From: Caulobacter henricii
GTDB taxonomy: Bacteria; Pseudomonadota; Alphaproteobacteria; Caulobacterales; Caulobacteraceae
Direction of reading: 5' to 3'
Length of the DNA: 64,000 nt
NCBI RefSeq assembly: GCF_001414055.1
Contig: NZ_CP013002.1
Span: 142,501 to 206,500 of the forward strand
A model generated the notes under the pieces. That model saw only the letters and a program-made list of their open reading frames with translations. It did no database searches and was not told the origin of the DNA. The position numbers were made by a program, and so were the translations under genes. Shown one piece after another: positions 1-10,800 of the stretch (position 1 is the first letter of the stretch; every line of letters begins with the position of its first letter).

Positions 1-2575
<2,575 letters not shown>

Positions 2576-2685
2576 TCTTCAGCCAAACCTATGCAAACGC
2601 TCTTTGTAGCTAAACATTCGATGTCTTCTTCAACTTGATATAACCAGTGCTCAAAACTACGAGCACTGCATGCATCCTTTTTGCT

Positions 2686-2803
2686 GACCTGGTGGCTATG
2701 CCGGGGGTTCCCCACCCGATCCCATTCCGAACTCGGTCGTTAAGTCCCCCTGGGCCAATGGTACTTCGTCTCAAGGCGCGGGAGAGTAGGTCGCCGCCAG
2801 GTC
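2686..2803 (+). rRNA. rrf: 5S ribosomal RNA
   Basis: A 118-nt segment closed by a helix-I pairing of GACCTGGTGG with CCGCCAGGTC. It contains the conserved CCCACCCGATCCCATTCCGAAC loop region and the GGGAGAGTAGGTCGCCGCC 3' arm. It lies about 110 nt after the 23S gene on the same strand, the usual position in an rRNA operon. The 23S-5S spacer shows no other gene. Confidence 0.97.
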
Positions 2804-2876
2804 CGCTAAAAGGATGCACTTCAAGTCAATCAAAGTCCAAATCCCTACCTTGCGATCAAATCACTACCCTCTTCGC

Positions 2877-2953
<77 letters not shown>

Positions 2954-2961
2954 AGATCAAG

Positions 2962-2990
2962 AACGGCCTCCTTCGGGAGGCCGTTTTTGT
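2962..2990 (+). terminator. Rho-independent terminator of the rRNA operon
   Basis: A 10-bp perfect stem AACGGCCTCC / GGAGGCCGTT with a TTCG tetraloop, followed by TTTGTTTG. It begins 9 nt after the encoded CCA end of the tRNA. Confidence 0.92.
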
Positions 2991-3081
2991 TTGTGCGCTC
3001 TGCCAAAGCCTCTGAACACAAACGGCGCGCACCTTTCGATGCGCGCCGTTCAAGTCTTCCTGAATGCTCAGGCAATGGGGA

Positions 3082-3723
3082 TCAGACCGCGACCTCAAAG
3101 GCCGCTTCGGTCTTGGCCCTTACTTCATCGACCGTCACACTAGGTGCCAGTTCGGTCAGCCGCACCGGAGTCTTGCCGCGATTGATCTCGAAGACGCCCA
3201 GTTCGGTGATCAGCAAATCCACAACCCCGGCGCCGGTTAGCGGCAGCGAGCAGGCCTTGAGCAGCTTGGCCGCGCCAGATTTCTCGCAGTGATCCATCAC
3301 GACCACGACGCGCTTGACGCCAGCGACAAGGTCCATGGCCCCGCCCATGCCCTTGACCATCTTGCCGGGCACCATCCAGTTGGCCAGGTCGCCCTTTTCA
3401 GAGACCTGCATGCCGCCGAGGATCGACAGGGCGATATGGCCGCCGCGGATCATGGCAAAGCTGTCGGCACTGGAGAAATAGGAGCTGGAGTCCAGCTCGG
3501 TGATCGTCTGCTTGCCGGCATTGATCAGGTCGGCGTCTTCCTCGCCCTCATAGGGGAAGGGGCCCATCCCCAACATGCCGTTCTCGCTCTGCAGCGTGAC
3601 GCTCATGCCCTCGGGAATGTAGTTGGCGACCAGGGTCGGAATACCGATGCCGAGGTTCACATAAAAACCGTCGCGCAGTTCCTTGGCCGCTCGGGCCGCC
3701 ATGTCGTCACGGGTCCAGGCCAT
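3082..3723 (-). CDS. scoB: 3-oxoacid CoA-transferase subunit B
   Basis: A 213-aa beta subunit of the two-subunit ketoacid CoA-transferase, which moves CoA from succinyl-CoA to acetoacetate or another 3-oxoacid (ketone body and branched-chain catabolism, cytosolic). The catalytic glutamate lies in the family motif SENGMLGMGP (Glu47). The GIGIPTLV segment near residues 25-32 and the MKGMGGAMDLVAG-like glycine-rich stretch are also typical. The start ATG overlaps the stop of the upstream subunit A gene (ATGA), so the two are translationally coupled. Length is normal for the family. The exact acyl substrate cannot be read from sequence. Confidence 0.95.
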   Translation of the reverse strand: MAWTRDDMAARAAKELRDGFYVNLGIGIPTLVANYIPEGMSVTLQSENGMLGMGPFPYEGEEDADLINAGKQTITELDSSSYFSSADSFAMIRGGHIALSILGGMQVSEKGDLANWMVPGKMVKGMGGAMDLVAGVKRVVVVMDHCEKSGAAKLLKACSLPLTGAGVVDLLITELGVFEINRGKTPVRLTELAPSVTVDEVRAKTEAAFEVAV

Positions 3724-4448
3724 CAGACGGTTTCCTCGGTCTTTTGCCCTCTGGGGCGCGTGGTGACGCGCTCAATGCGCTTTTCGAACGTCGCGCCCTT
3801 CAGCACCCGGTCGACATAGATGCCGGGGGTGTGGATATTGTCCTTGTCGAGCGCGCCAATGGCGACGATGTCCTCGACTTCTACGACGGTGGCCTTGCCG
3901 GCCGTCGCCATCATCGGATTAAAGTTTCGGGCTGTCTTGCGATAGACGAGATTGCCCTCAGCGTCGGCCTTCCAGGCCTTGACGATAGCGAGGTCGGCGG
4001 TCAGGCCGCGCTCCATCACATAGAGTTCGCCGTCAAACTCGCGGACTTCCTTGCCTTCGGCCACCAGGGTACCGACACCGGTCTTGGTGAAGAAGGCCGG
4101 AATGCCCGCGCCTCCGGCCCGAATGCGTTCGGCCAGGGTGCCCTGTGGATTGAACTCCAGCTCCAGCTCCCCACTGAGGTAAAGCTGTTCGAACAGCTTG
4201 TTCTCCCCCACATAGGACGAGATCATCTTCCGGATCTGGCGGTTCTCCAGCAGGATGCCGAGACCAAAGCCGTCCACACCGCAATTGTTGGAGACGACCG
4301 TGAGGTCCTTGACCCCCGTCTCGCGGATCGCCGCGATCAGGTTCTCCGGAATGCCGCAGAGGCCAAAGCCTCCGGCCATGATGGTCATGCCGTCGAACAA
4401 AAGCCCTGATAGGGCCTCGACCGCGTCTGTCTGCACCTTGTCGACCAT
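3723..4448 (-). CDS. scoA: 3-oxoacid CoA-transferase subunit A
   Basis: A 241-aa alpha subunit partnered with scoB. Family signatures are the N-terminal glycine motif [13 protein letters not shown] and the central [20 protein letters not shown] segment. An upstream in-frame start at 4511 is possible. The internal ATG at 4448 is preferred because it has a strong GGAGG ribosome site 6 nt upstream and begins with MVDKVQTD, the expected beginning of the family. It is first in a two-gene operon and divergent from the KefF-like gene. Confidence 0.93.
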   Translation of the reverse strand: MVDKVQTDAVEALSGLLFDGMTIMAGGFGLCGIPENLIAAIRETGVKDLTVVSNNCGVDGFGLGILLENRQIRKMISSYVGENKLFEQLYLSGELELEFNPQGTLAERIRAGGAGIPAFFTKTGVGTLVAEGKEVREFDGELYVMERGLTADLAIVKAWKADAEGNLVYRKTARNFNPMMATAGKATVVEVEDIVAIGALDKDNIHTPGIYVDRVLKGATFEKRIERVTTRPRGQKTEETV

Positions 4449-4559
4449 GGATCCTCCGTCACAAGCCTTTGGCAAGCCGGTGTTTGGCGAAGGGTCTCGC
4501 CCGGCGACCAAAGAAATTCAACCCTTGATGAATAAAATTTCACCGCCTGGAGTCGACGC

Positions 4560-5159
4560 GTGAATCCTGACGAAACTGGCGGCGAAGCTAACATCGGTCG
4601 GTCGCCGCCTGCTACCTCTGGTGTGTTGCTGGTCCTGGCCCATCCCGCCCTTGAGCGCTCCCGTGCCAATCGTGCCTTGGCCAAGGCTGCAAAGGGGCTG
4701 GCCGGGGTTACGCTCCTCGATCTCTATGAGGCCTATCCTGACTTTGCGATCGACATCGAAGCCGAGCAGGCCGCACTGCGGACCCATGACGTCATTGCCC
4801 TGCAGTTTCCACTCTACTGGTACTCGACCCCGGCCCTGATGAAGGAGTGGCTGGACCTCGTCTGGCTGCACGGCTTCGCCTATGGCGAGGGTGGCACGGC
4901 CCTGCAGGGCAAGCGGCTGTTCGTGGCCTGCACGACTGGCGCGAGCGCCAAGGCCTATCATGCCCAGGGCTATAACCGCTTTGCGATGGATGACTTTCTC
5001 CGGCCGCTCGAGCAGACGGCTCATCTCTGCGGCATGGTCTGGGAAACGCCGTTTGTGGTCCACGGTGCGGCCGTCAAGGACGACGCGGCGCTGAAGGCCG
5101 AGGCCGAGCGCTACCGCGCCCGCCTCGTCTCGCTGATGCCGGCTGAAGTAGAGGTCTGA
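4560..5159 (+). CDS. KefF-like NAD(P)H-dependent flavodoxin-fold oxidoreductase
   Basis: A 199-aa flavodoxin-like quinone reductase of the KefF/YheR type, the cytosolic ancillary subunit of glutathione-gated potassium efflux systems. Signatures are the N-terminal LVLAHPALERSRAN strand-loop (phosphate-binding region of FMN), the QFPLYWYSTPALMKEWLD segment near residues 82-98, and CTTGASAKAYH near 123. It starts at GTG with GGAG about 8 nt upstream. It lies 3 nt before the KefC-like antiporter gene, which makes a joint function very likely. The family is confident; the precise quinone or electrophile substrate is not known. Confidence 0.9.
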   Translation: MNPDETGGEANIGRSPPATSGVLLVLAHPALERSRANRALAKAAKGLAGVTLLDLYEAYPDFAIDIEAEQAALRTHDVIALQFPLYWYSTPALMKEWLDLVWLHGFAYGEGGTALQGKRLFVACTTGASAKAYHAQGYNRFAMDDFLRPLEQTAHLCGMVWETPFVVHGAAVKDDAALKAEAERYRARLVSLMPAEVEV

Positions 5160-5162
5160 GCC

Positions 5163-7064
5163 TTGCAATCCTTTCTCACCCAGACCCTGTTCTATCTCGG
5201 GGCCGCCGTCATTTCGGTGCCGATCGCCAAGCGCCTGGGGCTCGGCTCGGTGCTCGGCTATCTGATCGCCGGCGTCATCATCGGCCCTCACGCCCTGTCC
5301 CTGATCGGGGCCGAGGCCGATGTGATGCAGTTTGCCGAGTTCGGCGTCGTGATTCTGCTGTTCCTGATCGGTCTTGAGGTACAGCCCTCGACCCTCTGGG
5401 ACATGCGCAAGGCGATCTTCGGTTTCGGCGGTGCCCAGGTCGTCGCCACCTCGGTCGCGATCGCCGGCGTGGCGGTCCTGCTGGGCCTGCCCTGGCAGAC
5501 AGCCCTGGCCGTCGGCATGGTCCTGGCCATGTCGTCCACGGCCATCGTGCTGCAAACCCTGGACGAGAAGGGCTTGAGGCAGGGACCGGTCGGTCGGGCA
5601 GCCTTCGGCATTCTTCTGCTGCAGGATCTGGCGGTCATCCCGATGTTCGCGCTTCTCCCGTTTCTGGCCACCATTGCTCCGGAAGCCCACGGCGAAGCCG
5701 CAGGGCATGGGGCGAGCCTGGTCTCCCATCTGCCGATCTGGGCCCAGGGCCTGTCGGTGCTGGCGGCCGTCGGTGCCGTGGTTGGGGGCGGGCGCTATCT
5801 GGTGCGGCCGCTGTTCCGCTTCATCGCCAAGGCCCGTCTGCGCGAGATCTTCACCGCATCGGCCCTGCTGATCGTCGTCGGCGTGGCGAGCCTGATGCAG
5901 ACCGTCGGCCTGTCACCGGCCCTCGGAGCCTTTCTGGCCGGGGTGGTCCTGGCCGAAAGCGAATTCCGCAGGGAGCTCGAGACCGATATCGAGCCGTTCC
6001 GCGGCCTGCTGCTCGGACTTTTCTTCATTACAGTGGGCGCGGGGGTCGACCTGCCCCTGATAGTTCGCCAGCCCCTCACCCTGGCCGGGGTCGTGATTGG
6101 CCTGATGGTTCTGAAGTTTCTGGTCATGCTGGGTCTGGCGCGGCTGTTCGGAGCTCCCTTGCGCGGTGCCGCCGCCGTGGCGACGGCCCTGGCCCAGGGC
6201 GGCGAGTTTGCCTTCGTTCTGCTGACCTTTACGGTCGGGGCGGGGGTGGTCGGTGCTCCGCTGGCGGCCCTTCTGACCGCCGCCGTCGCGATTTCCATGG
6301 CGCTCACACCCCTTGCCATGATCCTCTATGAACGGGCCGCTGACGCCCTCGATGCCGCTATTCCGGATGTGACCCCGGAAACCGGAGATTTCGACGAGGG
6401 CGAGCCTGACATCATCATCGCGGGCTTCGGGCGCTTTGGGCAAATCACGGGCCGCCTGCTGACCGCCAACGGCTTTCGCTCCACGGTTCTGGACAGCGAT
6501 ATCGAGCAGATCGACCTGCTGCGCCGCTTCGGTCGCCGGGTGCATTATGGTGACGCGACGCGGATGGATCTGCTGCGGGCCGCCGGGATCGAGCGGGCCC
6601 GCATGCTGATCGTGGCGCTCGACGACCGCGAAAAAACCGTCGAACTGGTCGAGACCGCCCGCAAGGCCTTCCCTGATCTGGTCATCCTGGCCCGAGCCTG
6701 GGATCGGCGGCATGCCTATGACCTTCTGGCCAATGGGGCGGATGCGGTCGAGCGGGAAACCTTTGAGTCCGCGCTGTCCCTGGGCGAGACGGCCTTGCGC
6801 AAGCTGGGCTTCCGGGCCCATCGCGCCCATCGCGCCGCCTCCTTCTTCCGCCGTCACGACCGGCGCACTTTCGAAGAGCTGCGGCCGATGTGGGGCCAGG
6901 AGGAGGCCTATATTCTGGCCTCGCGCGATGCCGCAAAGACCATGGACCGGCTGCTTGCCGCCGACCTGTCGCGCATGCGTCCAGGCGATTCCGGGGGCTC
7001 CTGGGATACGGCCAGCCTGGAACAGGAGTTGCGTGAACGGGCAGAGCGGGAGGGGGCCGATTAG
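5163..7064 (+). CDS. CPA2 monovalent cation:proton antiporter with TrkA-N domain (KefB/KefC-like)
   Basis: A 633-aa inner-membrane protein. Residues 1 to about 390 form a Na+/H+ exchanger-type bundle of a dozen hydrophobic segments, including GVVILLFLIGLEVQPS and the GLSPALGAFLAGVVLAES stretch. From about residue 413 a soluble Rossmann RCK/TrkA-N domain begins with IIIAGFGRFGQ, a nucleotide/glutathione-responsive gate in this family. Known relatives export K+ on electrophile stress, acidifying the cytoplasm. It starts at TTG only 3 nt after the KefF-like gene, with GAGGT upstream, so the pair is co-transcribed and probably co-translated. Confidence 0.93.
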   Translation: MQSFLTQTLFYLGAAVISVPIAKRLGLGSVLGYLIAGVIIGPHALSLIGAEADVMQFAEFGVVILLFLIGLEVQPSTLWDMRKAIFGFGGAQVVATSVAIAGVAVLLGLPWQTALAVGMVLAMSSTAIVLQTLDEKGLRQGPVGRAAFGILLLQDLAVIPMFALLPFLATIAPEAHGEAAGHGASLVSHLPIWAQGLSVLAAVGAVVGGGRYLVRPLFRFIAKARLREIFTASALLIVVGVASLMQTVGLSPALGAFLAGVVLAESEFRRELETDIEPFRGLLLGLFFITVGAGVDLPLIVRQPLTLAGVVIGLMVLKFLVMLGLARLFGAPLRGAAAVATALAQGGEFAFVLLTFTVGAGVVGAPLAALLTAAVAISMALTPLAMILYERAADALDAAIPDVTPETGDFDEGEPDIIIAGFGRFGQITGRLLTANGFRSTVLDSDIEQIDLLRRFGRRVHYGDATRMDLLRAAGIERARMLIVALDDREKTVELVETARKAFPDLVILARAWDRRHAYDLLANGADAVERETFESALSLGETALRKLGFRAHRAHRAASFFRRHDRRTFEELRPMWGQEEAYILASRDAAKTMDRLLAADLSRMRPGDSGGSWDTASLEQELRERAEREGAD

Positions 7065-7066
7065 TC

Positions 7067-7096
7067 CAGGCCCTCCCCCTGTCGGGGAAGGGCCTG
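7067..7096. terminator. Hairpin between convergent genes
   Basis: An inverted repeat of about 12 bp (CAGGCCCT...AGGGCCTG with an inner TCCCC/GGGGA) lies directly after the antiporter stop and before the convergent lipoprotein stop. There is no clear T-run, so it is a weak or bidirectional terminator by inference. Confidence 0.55.
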
Positions 7097-7108
7097 CGAA
7101 GCCTGACT

Positions 7109-7789
7109 CTACTGCGTCACCGGCCGCAGGATGATCTCGACCCGGCGATTCTGGCTGCGACCGGCCGCTGTGGCGTTGTCGGCGACGGGCTGGCTTTCGC
7201 CCAGTCCGGCCACGAAGACCCGACCGCCCAGAACCTGGCCCGTACCGACCAGATAGGCGGCGACCGCACTGGCGCGCCGCTCTGACAGGGTCTGGTTATA
7301 GGCGTCCGGCCCGCTGGAGTCGGCGTGACCGACGACGTCGATGGTGGTCTGGGGATAGGCGTTCAGGGTGCGCGCGACATCGTCCAGAACCCGCGTAAAC
7401 TGGGGCTGCACGTCCGATTGGTCGACGGCAAAGGTCACGTCGCTGGGCATGACCAGAATGATCTGGTCGCCGTTGCGGCGGATCATCACGCCTGAGCCCT
7501 CAAGGCTGCGGCGGAAATCGGCCTGCTGCCGGTCCATGTAGTTGCCCACCGCGCCGCCCGCCAGGGCCCCGATGCCGGCACCGATCAGAGCATTTTTCCG
7601 GCCCTGTTCTCCCGAATTGGTGTTGGTCAGATAGCCCAGGACGGCCCCGACGCCGGCTCCGGTCAGGGCGGCCGTCCCGGTATTGTTGCGTACCGGCATG
7701 CCGGTATAGGGGTCGGTGGTGGTGCAGGCCGCCAGGGTGGTGGCGGCTGCCAGCAGGGTCGCAAGGGCGGTCTTCTTCATCGTCATCAT
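7109..7789 (-). CDS. OmpA-family outer-membrane lipoprotein with glycine-zipper
   Basis: A 226-aa protein. A lipoprotein signal ends in LAAC (Cys22 when read from the first of three near-adjacent ATGs at 7789, 7786 and 7780). A glycine-zipper segment with repeated GxGxGA motifs follows (about residues 45-85). The C-terminal OmpA peptidoglycan-binding domain contains DVVGHADSSGP and the LSERRASAVAAYL helix. The architecture matches the YiaD-like OmpA lipoproteins that anchor the outer membrane to the cell wall. It is monocistronic as far as can be seen and convergent with the antiporter gene. The exact ATG is uncertain; the function in binding peptidoglycan is a family inference. Confidence 0.92.
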   Translation of the reverse strand: MMTMKKTALATLLAAATTLAACTTTDPYTGMPVRNNTGTAALTGAGVGAVLGYLTNTNSGEQGRKNALIGAGIGALAGGAVGNYMDRQQADFRRSLEGSGVMIRRNGDQIILVMPSDVTFAVDQSDVQPQFTRVLDDVARTLNAYPQTTIDVVGHADSSGPDAYNQTLSERRASAVAAYLVGTGQVLGGRVFVAGLGESQPVADNATAAGRSQNRRVEIILRPVTQ

Positions 7790-7930
7790 GGCCGTGGTGT
7801 TCCGTCTTCAGATCCGGCGTGTGTCGTCACGCTTGTACATCGAAGGGGCAAACGCCCACCTCAAGGTCAAGTTCCATCCTTCGACCTGACTGGGCGATGA
7901 ACGGCCCTTCGCTCACGGCGGTTCCCGGTG

Positions 7931-7950
7931 TAGTAAGTCGCGACTTACTA
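7931..7950. promoter_or_regulatory. Perfect 20-bp palindrome upstream of the 2OG oxygenase gene (probable operator)
   Basis: TAGTAAGTCGCGACTTACTA is a perfect, gapless 20-bp palindrome centred on TCGCGA. It ends 33 nt before the chosen GTG start of the oxygenase gene. Size, symmetry and position fit a TetR-, MarR- or similar repressor operator. No regulator gene is adjacent, so the cognate factor is unknown. Confidence 0.7.
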
Positions 7951-7983
7951 GTTTCCGACCGACTTGCTGAAGGCTTGCCCAAC

Positions 7984-8919
7984 GTGTCCACGTCCGCGAT
8001 CGAACCGGTTTCGTTCACCCTCTACCAAAAAGACTTTGCCGGTTTCGCCCAGGCCCTTGGGGCCTCGTTTGAGCGCTACGGTTTTGCCGTGCTGTCGGAC
8101 TATGACCTCGATCAGGACCGGATCGACGCGGCGATCTCCGACGCCAAGGCCTTCTTCGCCCTGCCGGTCGACATCAAGAAACAATATGCCGGGATCAAGG
8201 GCGGCGCCCGCGGCTACATCCCGTTCGGTGTTGAGACCGCCAAGGGCGCGACCCATCATGACCTCAAGGAATTCTGGCACATGGGCCGCGACCTGCCGCC
8301 CGGCCACCGGTTCCGCGCGACCATGGCCGACAACGTCTGGCCGGCCGAAATCCCGGCCTTCAAGCATGACGTCTCCTGGTTCTACAATGCGCTCGACACC
8401 ATGGGCGGCAAGGTGCTGGAGGCGATTGCCGTCTATCTGAAGCTGGATCGCAGCTTCTTCAAACCCACCATCGAGAACGGCAACAGCGTGCTGCGCCTGC
8501 TGCACTATCCGCCGATTCCGGTTGATGCCACGGGCGTCCGGGCCGGGGCTCATGGTGACATCAACACCATCACCCTGCTGATGGGTGCCGAGGAGGGCGG
8601 GCTGGAACTGCTCGACCGCAACGGCGAGTGGCTGCCGATCAATCCGCCGCCGGGCTGTATCGTCATCAATATCGGCGACATGCTCGAGCGCCTGACCAAT
8701 CACGTCCTGCCCTCGACCATCCACCGCGTGCAGAACCCGCCGCCGGAGCGCCGCCACATCCCGCGCTACTCGACCCCGTTCTTCCTGCATTTTGCGTCGG
8801 ACTATGAGATCAAGACCCTGCCGGGTTGCATCTCGGCCGCAAATCCGGACCGTTATCCGGAGTCGATCACCGCCGATGAATTCCTTCAGCAGCGCCTGCG
8901 CGAGATCAAGCTGGCCTGA
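7984..8919 (+). CDS. Isopenicillin N synthase-like 2-oxoglutarate/Fe(II)-dependent oxygenase
   Basis: A cytosolic non-haem iron oxygenase of about 311 aa with the DIOX_N plus 2OG-FeII_Oxy architecture. The iron triad is visible as H190-x-D192 (AHGDINT) and H247 (STIHRVQNP), with the 2-oxoglutarate-binding R261-x-S263 (RYSTPF). Frame-open sequence extends upstream to 7819, with an ATG at 7897. The GTG at 7984 is preferred because the family-like protein begins there and the start then lies downstream of the palindromic operator. The substrate is unknown; related alphaproteobacterial proteins are annotated only by family. Confidence 0.88.
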   Translation: MSTSAIEPVSFTLYQKDFAGFAQALGASFERYGFAVLSDYDLDQDRIDAAISDAKAFFALPVDIKKQYAGIKGGARGYIPFGVETAKGATHHDLKEFWHMGRDLPPGHRFRATMADNVWPAEIPAFKHDVSWFYNALDTMGGKVLEAIAVYLKLDRSFFKPTIENGNSVLRLLHYPPIPVDATGVRAGAHGDINTITLLMGAEEGGLELLDRNGEWLPINPPPGCIVINIGDMLERLTNHVLPSTIHRVQNPPPERRHIPRYSTPFFLHFASDYEIKTLPGCISAANPDRYPESITADEFLQQRLREIKLA

Positions 8920-8948
8920 CGGCATCTGGCCGGACTGACCACCCGGAT

Positions 8949-8979
8949 CGCCCCGCTGGCCACCAGCGGGGCGTTTCTA
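8949..8979 (+). terminator. Terminator of the oxygenase gene
   Basis: An 11-bp stem CGCCCCGCTGG / CCAGCGGGGCG with a 3-nt loop, followed by TTTCTATTT on the plus strand. It lies 30 nt after the oxygenase stop and abuts the end of the convergent TadG-like gene. Confidence 0.85.
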
Positions 8980-10635
8980 TTTCGAGATCCGCAGGTTCTG
9001 GATCGATCCGGCGATCGAGTCGAAGACCGCCGAAAGCTGTGCCGCGTCGGTGACGTCATAATACTTGTCGGAGGTCGAGGCGCAGTCCTGCAGGATCACC
9101 TTGGAGCGGTCTGAAACGCCCACGCCGATACTGTAGATGATGACGCCCTTGGCCTTGGCGTTGGCGCAGGTCTTTTTCTGGCGGCTGTCCATGGCGTCGC
9201 GGCGGTCGGTGCCGCTCGCCCCTGTGCTCAGCGACACATTCGAGGCGTCTCGCAACCGCCCTTGCCAGATATAGCCATAGCCGCTGTAGGTGGAGTCGTT
9301 GGGGTTGCCGGTTTCGCCCATGACGTTGTCGCCGTCGGTGAGCAGCACAATCACCTTGCTGACATTCCGGGTGCCATAGGGCACCCCGTCAGCGAAGGGG
9401 GCATTGGGCGAGATCATGTGCCAGCCCCAGACCATGCCCATGGCGACATTGGTGTTGCCGGTGGCGACCATCTCGTCGAGCTTGTTCTTGACCGTCGTGG
9501 CCCCGGCGCTGGTCCGGACATTGGTCATCCGCAGGACGCTGGCGATACCGCAGCCGTCATTAGGGCCGTAACTGGTGGTGTCCCTGGCCTCGCTGATGAC
9601 CTTTGACTTGTTGCTGCTCGCATATTTGTCGACCTCGCCCTGACGGGTGAACCAGTCACTCGAGCTCGACTTGTCATCGGTGATCCAATTGTTGTAAATT
9701 TCTCCATTTCGCCTGGTGCGAGCGTCCCTATACCTGGATGATGAATAGGGATAGTTTACTGTATTGTCGTCGGGCTCATCGGGCGCAAAATAAGGAATGA
9801 ACATCGAGGCCGGCACAGAGGCCTGCGGCCGGTCATCATTGGTATCGTAAGGGTGGGGGCGGCTCTCGATACAGCCCGCCCAGCTGGTCCCCGTCTGGGT
9901 ATGCAGGGTGAAGCGGTTCTGCGAGGTCTCGAAGATGTCAGGCCCGTAAAAGGCCGATGCCGGCATTGTGCCGGTGATCCAGCTCGCCGACGAATAGGCC
10001 GAGCCGACATTGACGGTCATCGAGAAGGGCGTCACGGCGATCTTGACCGCGTCGGTTTCCGACGCCCTCGCTGCCGCGGCATAGAGGGTGTCGACCAGGT
10101 CCTTGGAGGCATCGATCAGGGCGTCGATCTTCTTGCCACCAGAGCCCAGATCGGAATCCATCGAGCCGGTGTTGTCGAGCACCAGGGCGACTTCGAGTTT
10201 GTTGACCGATCGGAGCACCTCCGAGGTCGCCGTGACCGTCGTGTTGCCGCGGGTCCAGAGATTGCTGATGATCGGGGTGACGGTGATCGACGCCGTTCCG
10301 ATCACCTTGTTGCCTGTTCCGGCGGCGAAGGTCGTGTTTGCCGCCGTCACGGTCAGGCCGAGGCCGGTCATTTCCGCCGCAAAGGCCGCATCGCCGGCGG
10401 TATCGAGCGCTGCGTCGGTCGTGGCGGTCGAGCGGGCGGCCATCAGGGTCGCCGCATCCAGGGCGTCCTGAAACTGGCGGCGCTGAACACTGATGCGGTT
10501 CATGTCCAGCAGGCCAAAGGCCAGGATGGAGATGGGCAGGATCAGGAAGGCGAACTGCACGGCCACGGCCCCGCGCTGGTCGCGACGCAGGTGCTCGAAA
10601 AAGCCAGCCGAAGCGCGTTTCCGGAATTGGAACAC
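8977..10635 (-). CDS. TadG-like pilus-assembly protein with von Willebrand A domain (paralogue 1)
   Basis: A 552-aa protein. The N-terminus is a TadE/TadG-type type-III (class III) signal-anchor: RRDQRGAVAVQFAFL followed by a hydrophobic helix (about residues 23-45) and the LLDMNR...DALDAATL motif. A vWA domain follows, with MIDAS D154-NTGS and a late LLTDGDN strand. TadG-like proteins are tied to Flp/Tad pili or surface adhesion and face the periplasm. The GTG start at 10635 is chosen over upstream codons because AGGA lies about 9 nt before it and the signal-anchor starts close to it. Same domain plan as the next gene, so a tandem duplication. Confidence 0.88.
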   Translation of the reverse strand: MFQFRKRASAGFFEHLRRDQRGAVAVQFAFLILPISILAFGLLDMNRISVQRRQFQDALDAATLMAARSTATTDAALDTAGDAAFAAEMTGLGLTVTAANTTFAAGTGNKVIGTASITVTPIISNLWTRGNTTVTATSEVLRSVNKLEVALVLDNTGSMDSDLGSGGKKIDALIDASKDLVDTLYAAAARASETDAVKIAVTPFSMTVNVGSAYSSASWITGTMPASAFYGPDIFETSQNRFTLHTQTGTSWAGCIESRPHPYDTNDDRPQASVPASMFIPYFAPDEPDDNTVNYPYSSSRYRDARTRRNGEIYNNWITDDKSSSSDWFTRQGEVDKYASSNKSKVISEARDTTSYGPNDGCGIASVLRMTNVRTSAGATTVKNKLDEMVATGNTNVAMGMVWGWHMISPNAPFADGVPYGTRNVSKVIVLLTDGDNVMGETGNPNDSTYSGYGYIWQGRLRDASNVSLSTGASGTDRRDAMDSRQKKTCANAKAKGVIIYSIGVGVSDRSKVILQDCASTSDKYYDVTDAAQLSAVFDSIAGSIQNLRISK

Positions 10636-10800
10636 TGAGGAAGTCCTGCTGCGAGTTACCCAGATTGGGTTGAACTGGTAAACAGCCGGCAAATTTTGCT
10701 GGTGACCTGGAAACTTGGCGGGGGACTCCGCGCGCCCTGGGGTGCCGGACACGGCGCAAGGCACCCTGGAAGGTGCTCCGCCGTCGATCCCCGCCCTGGT

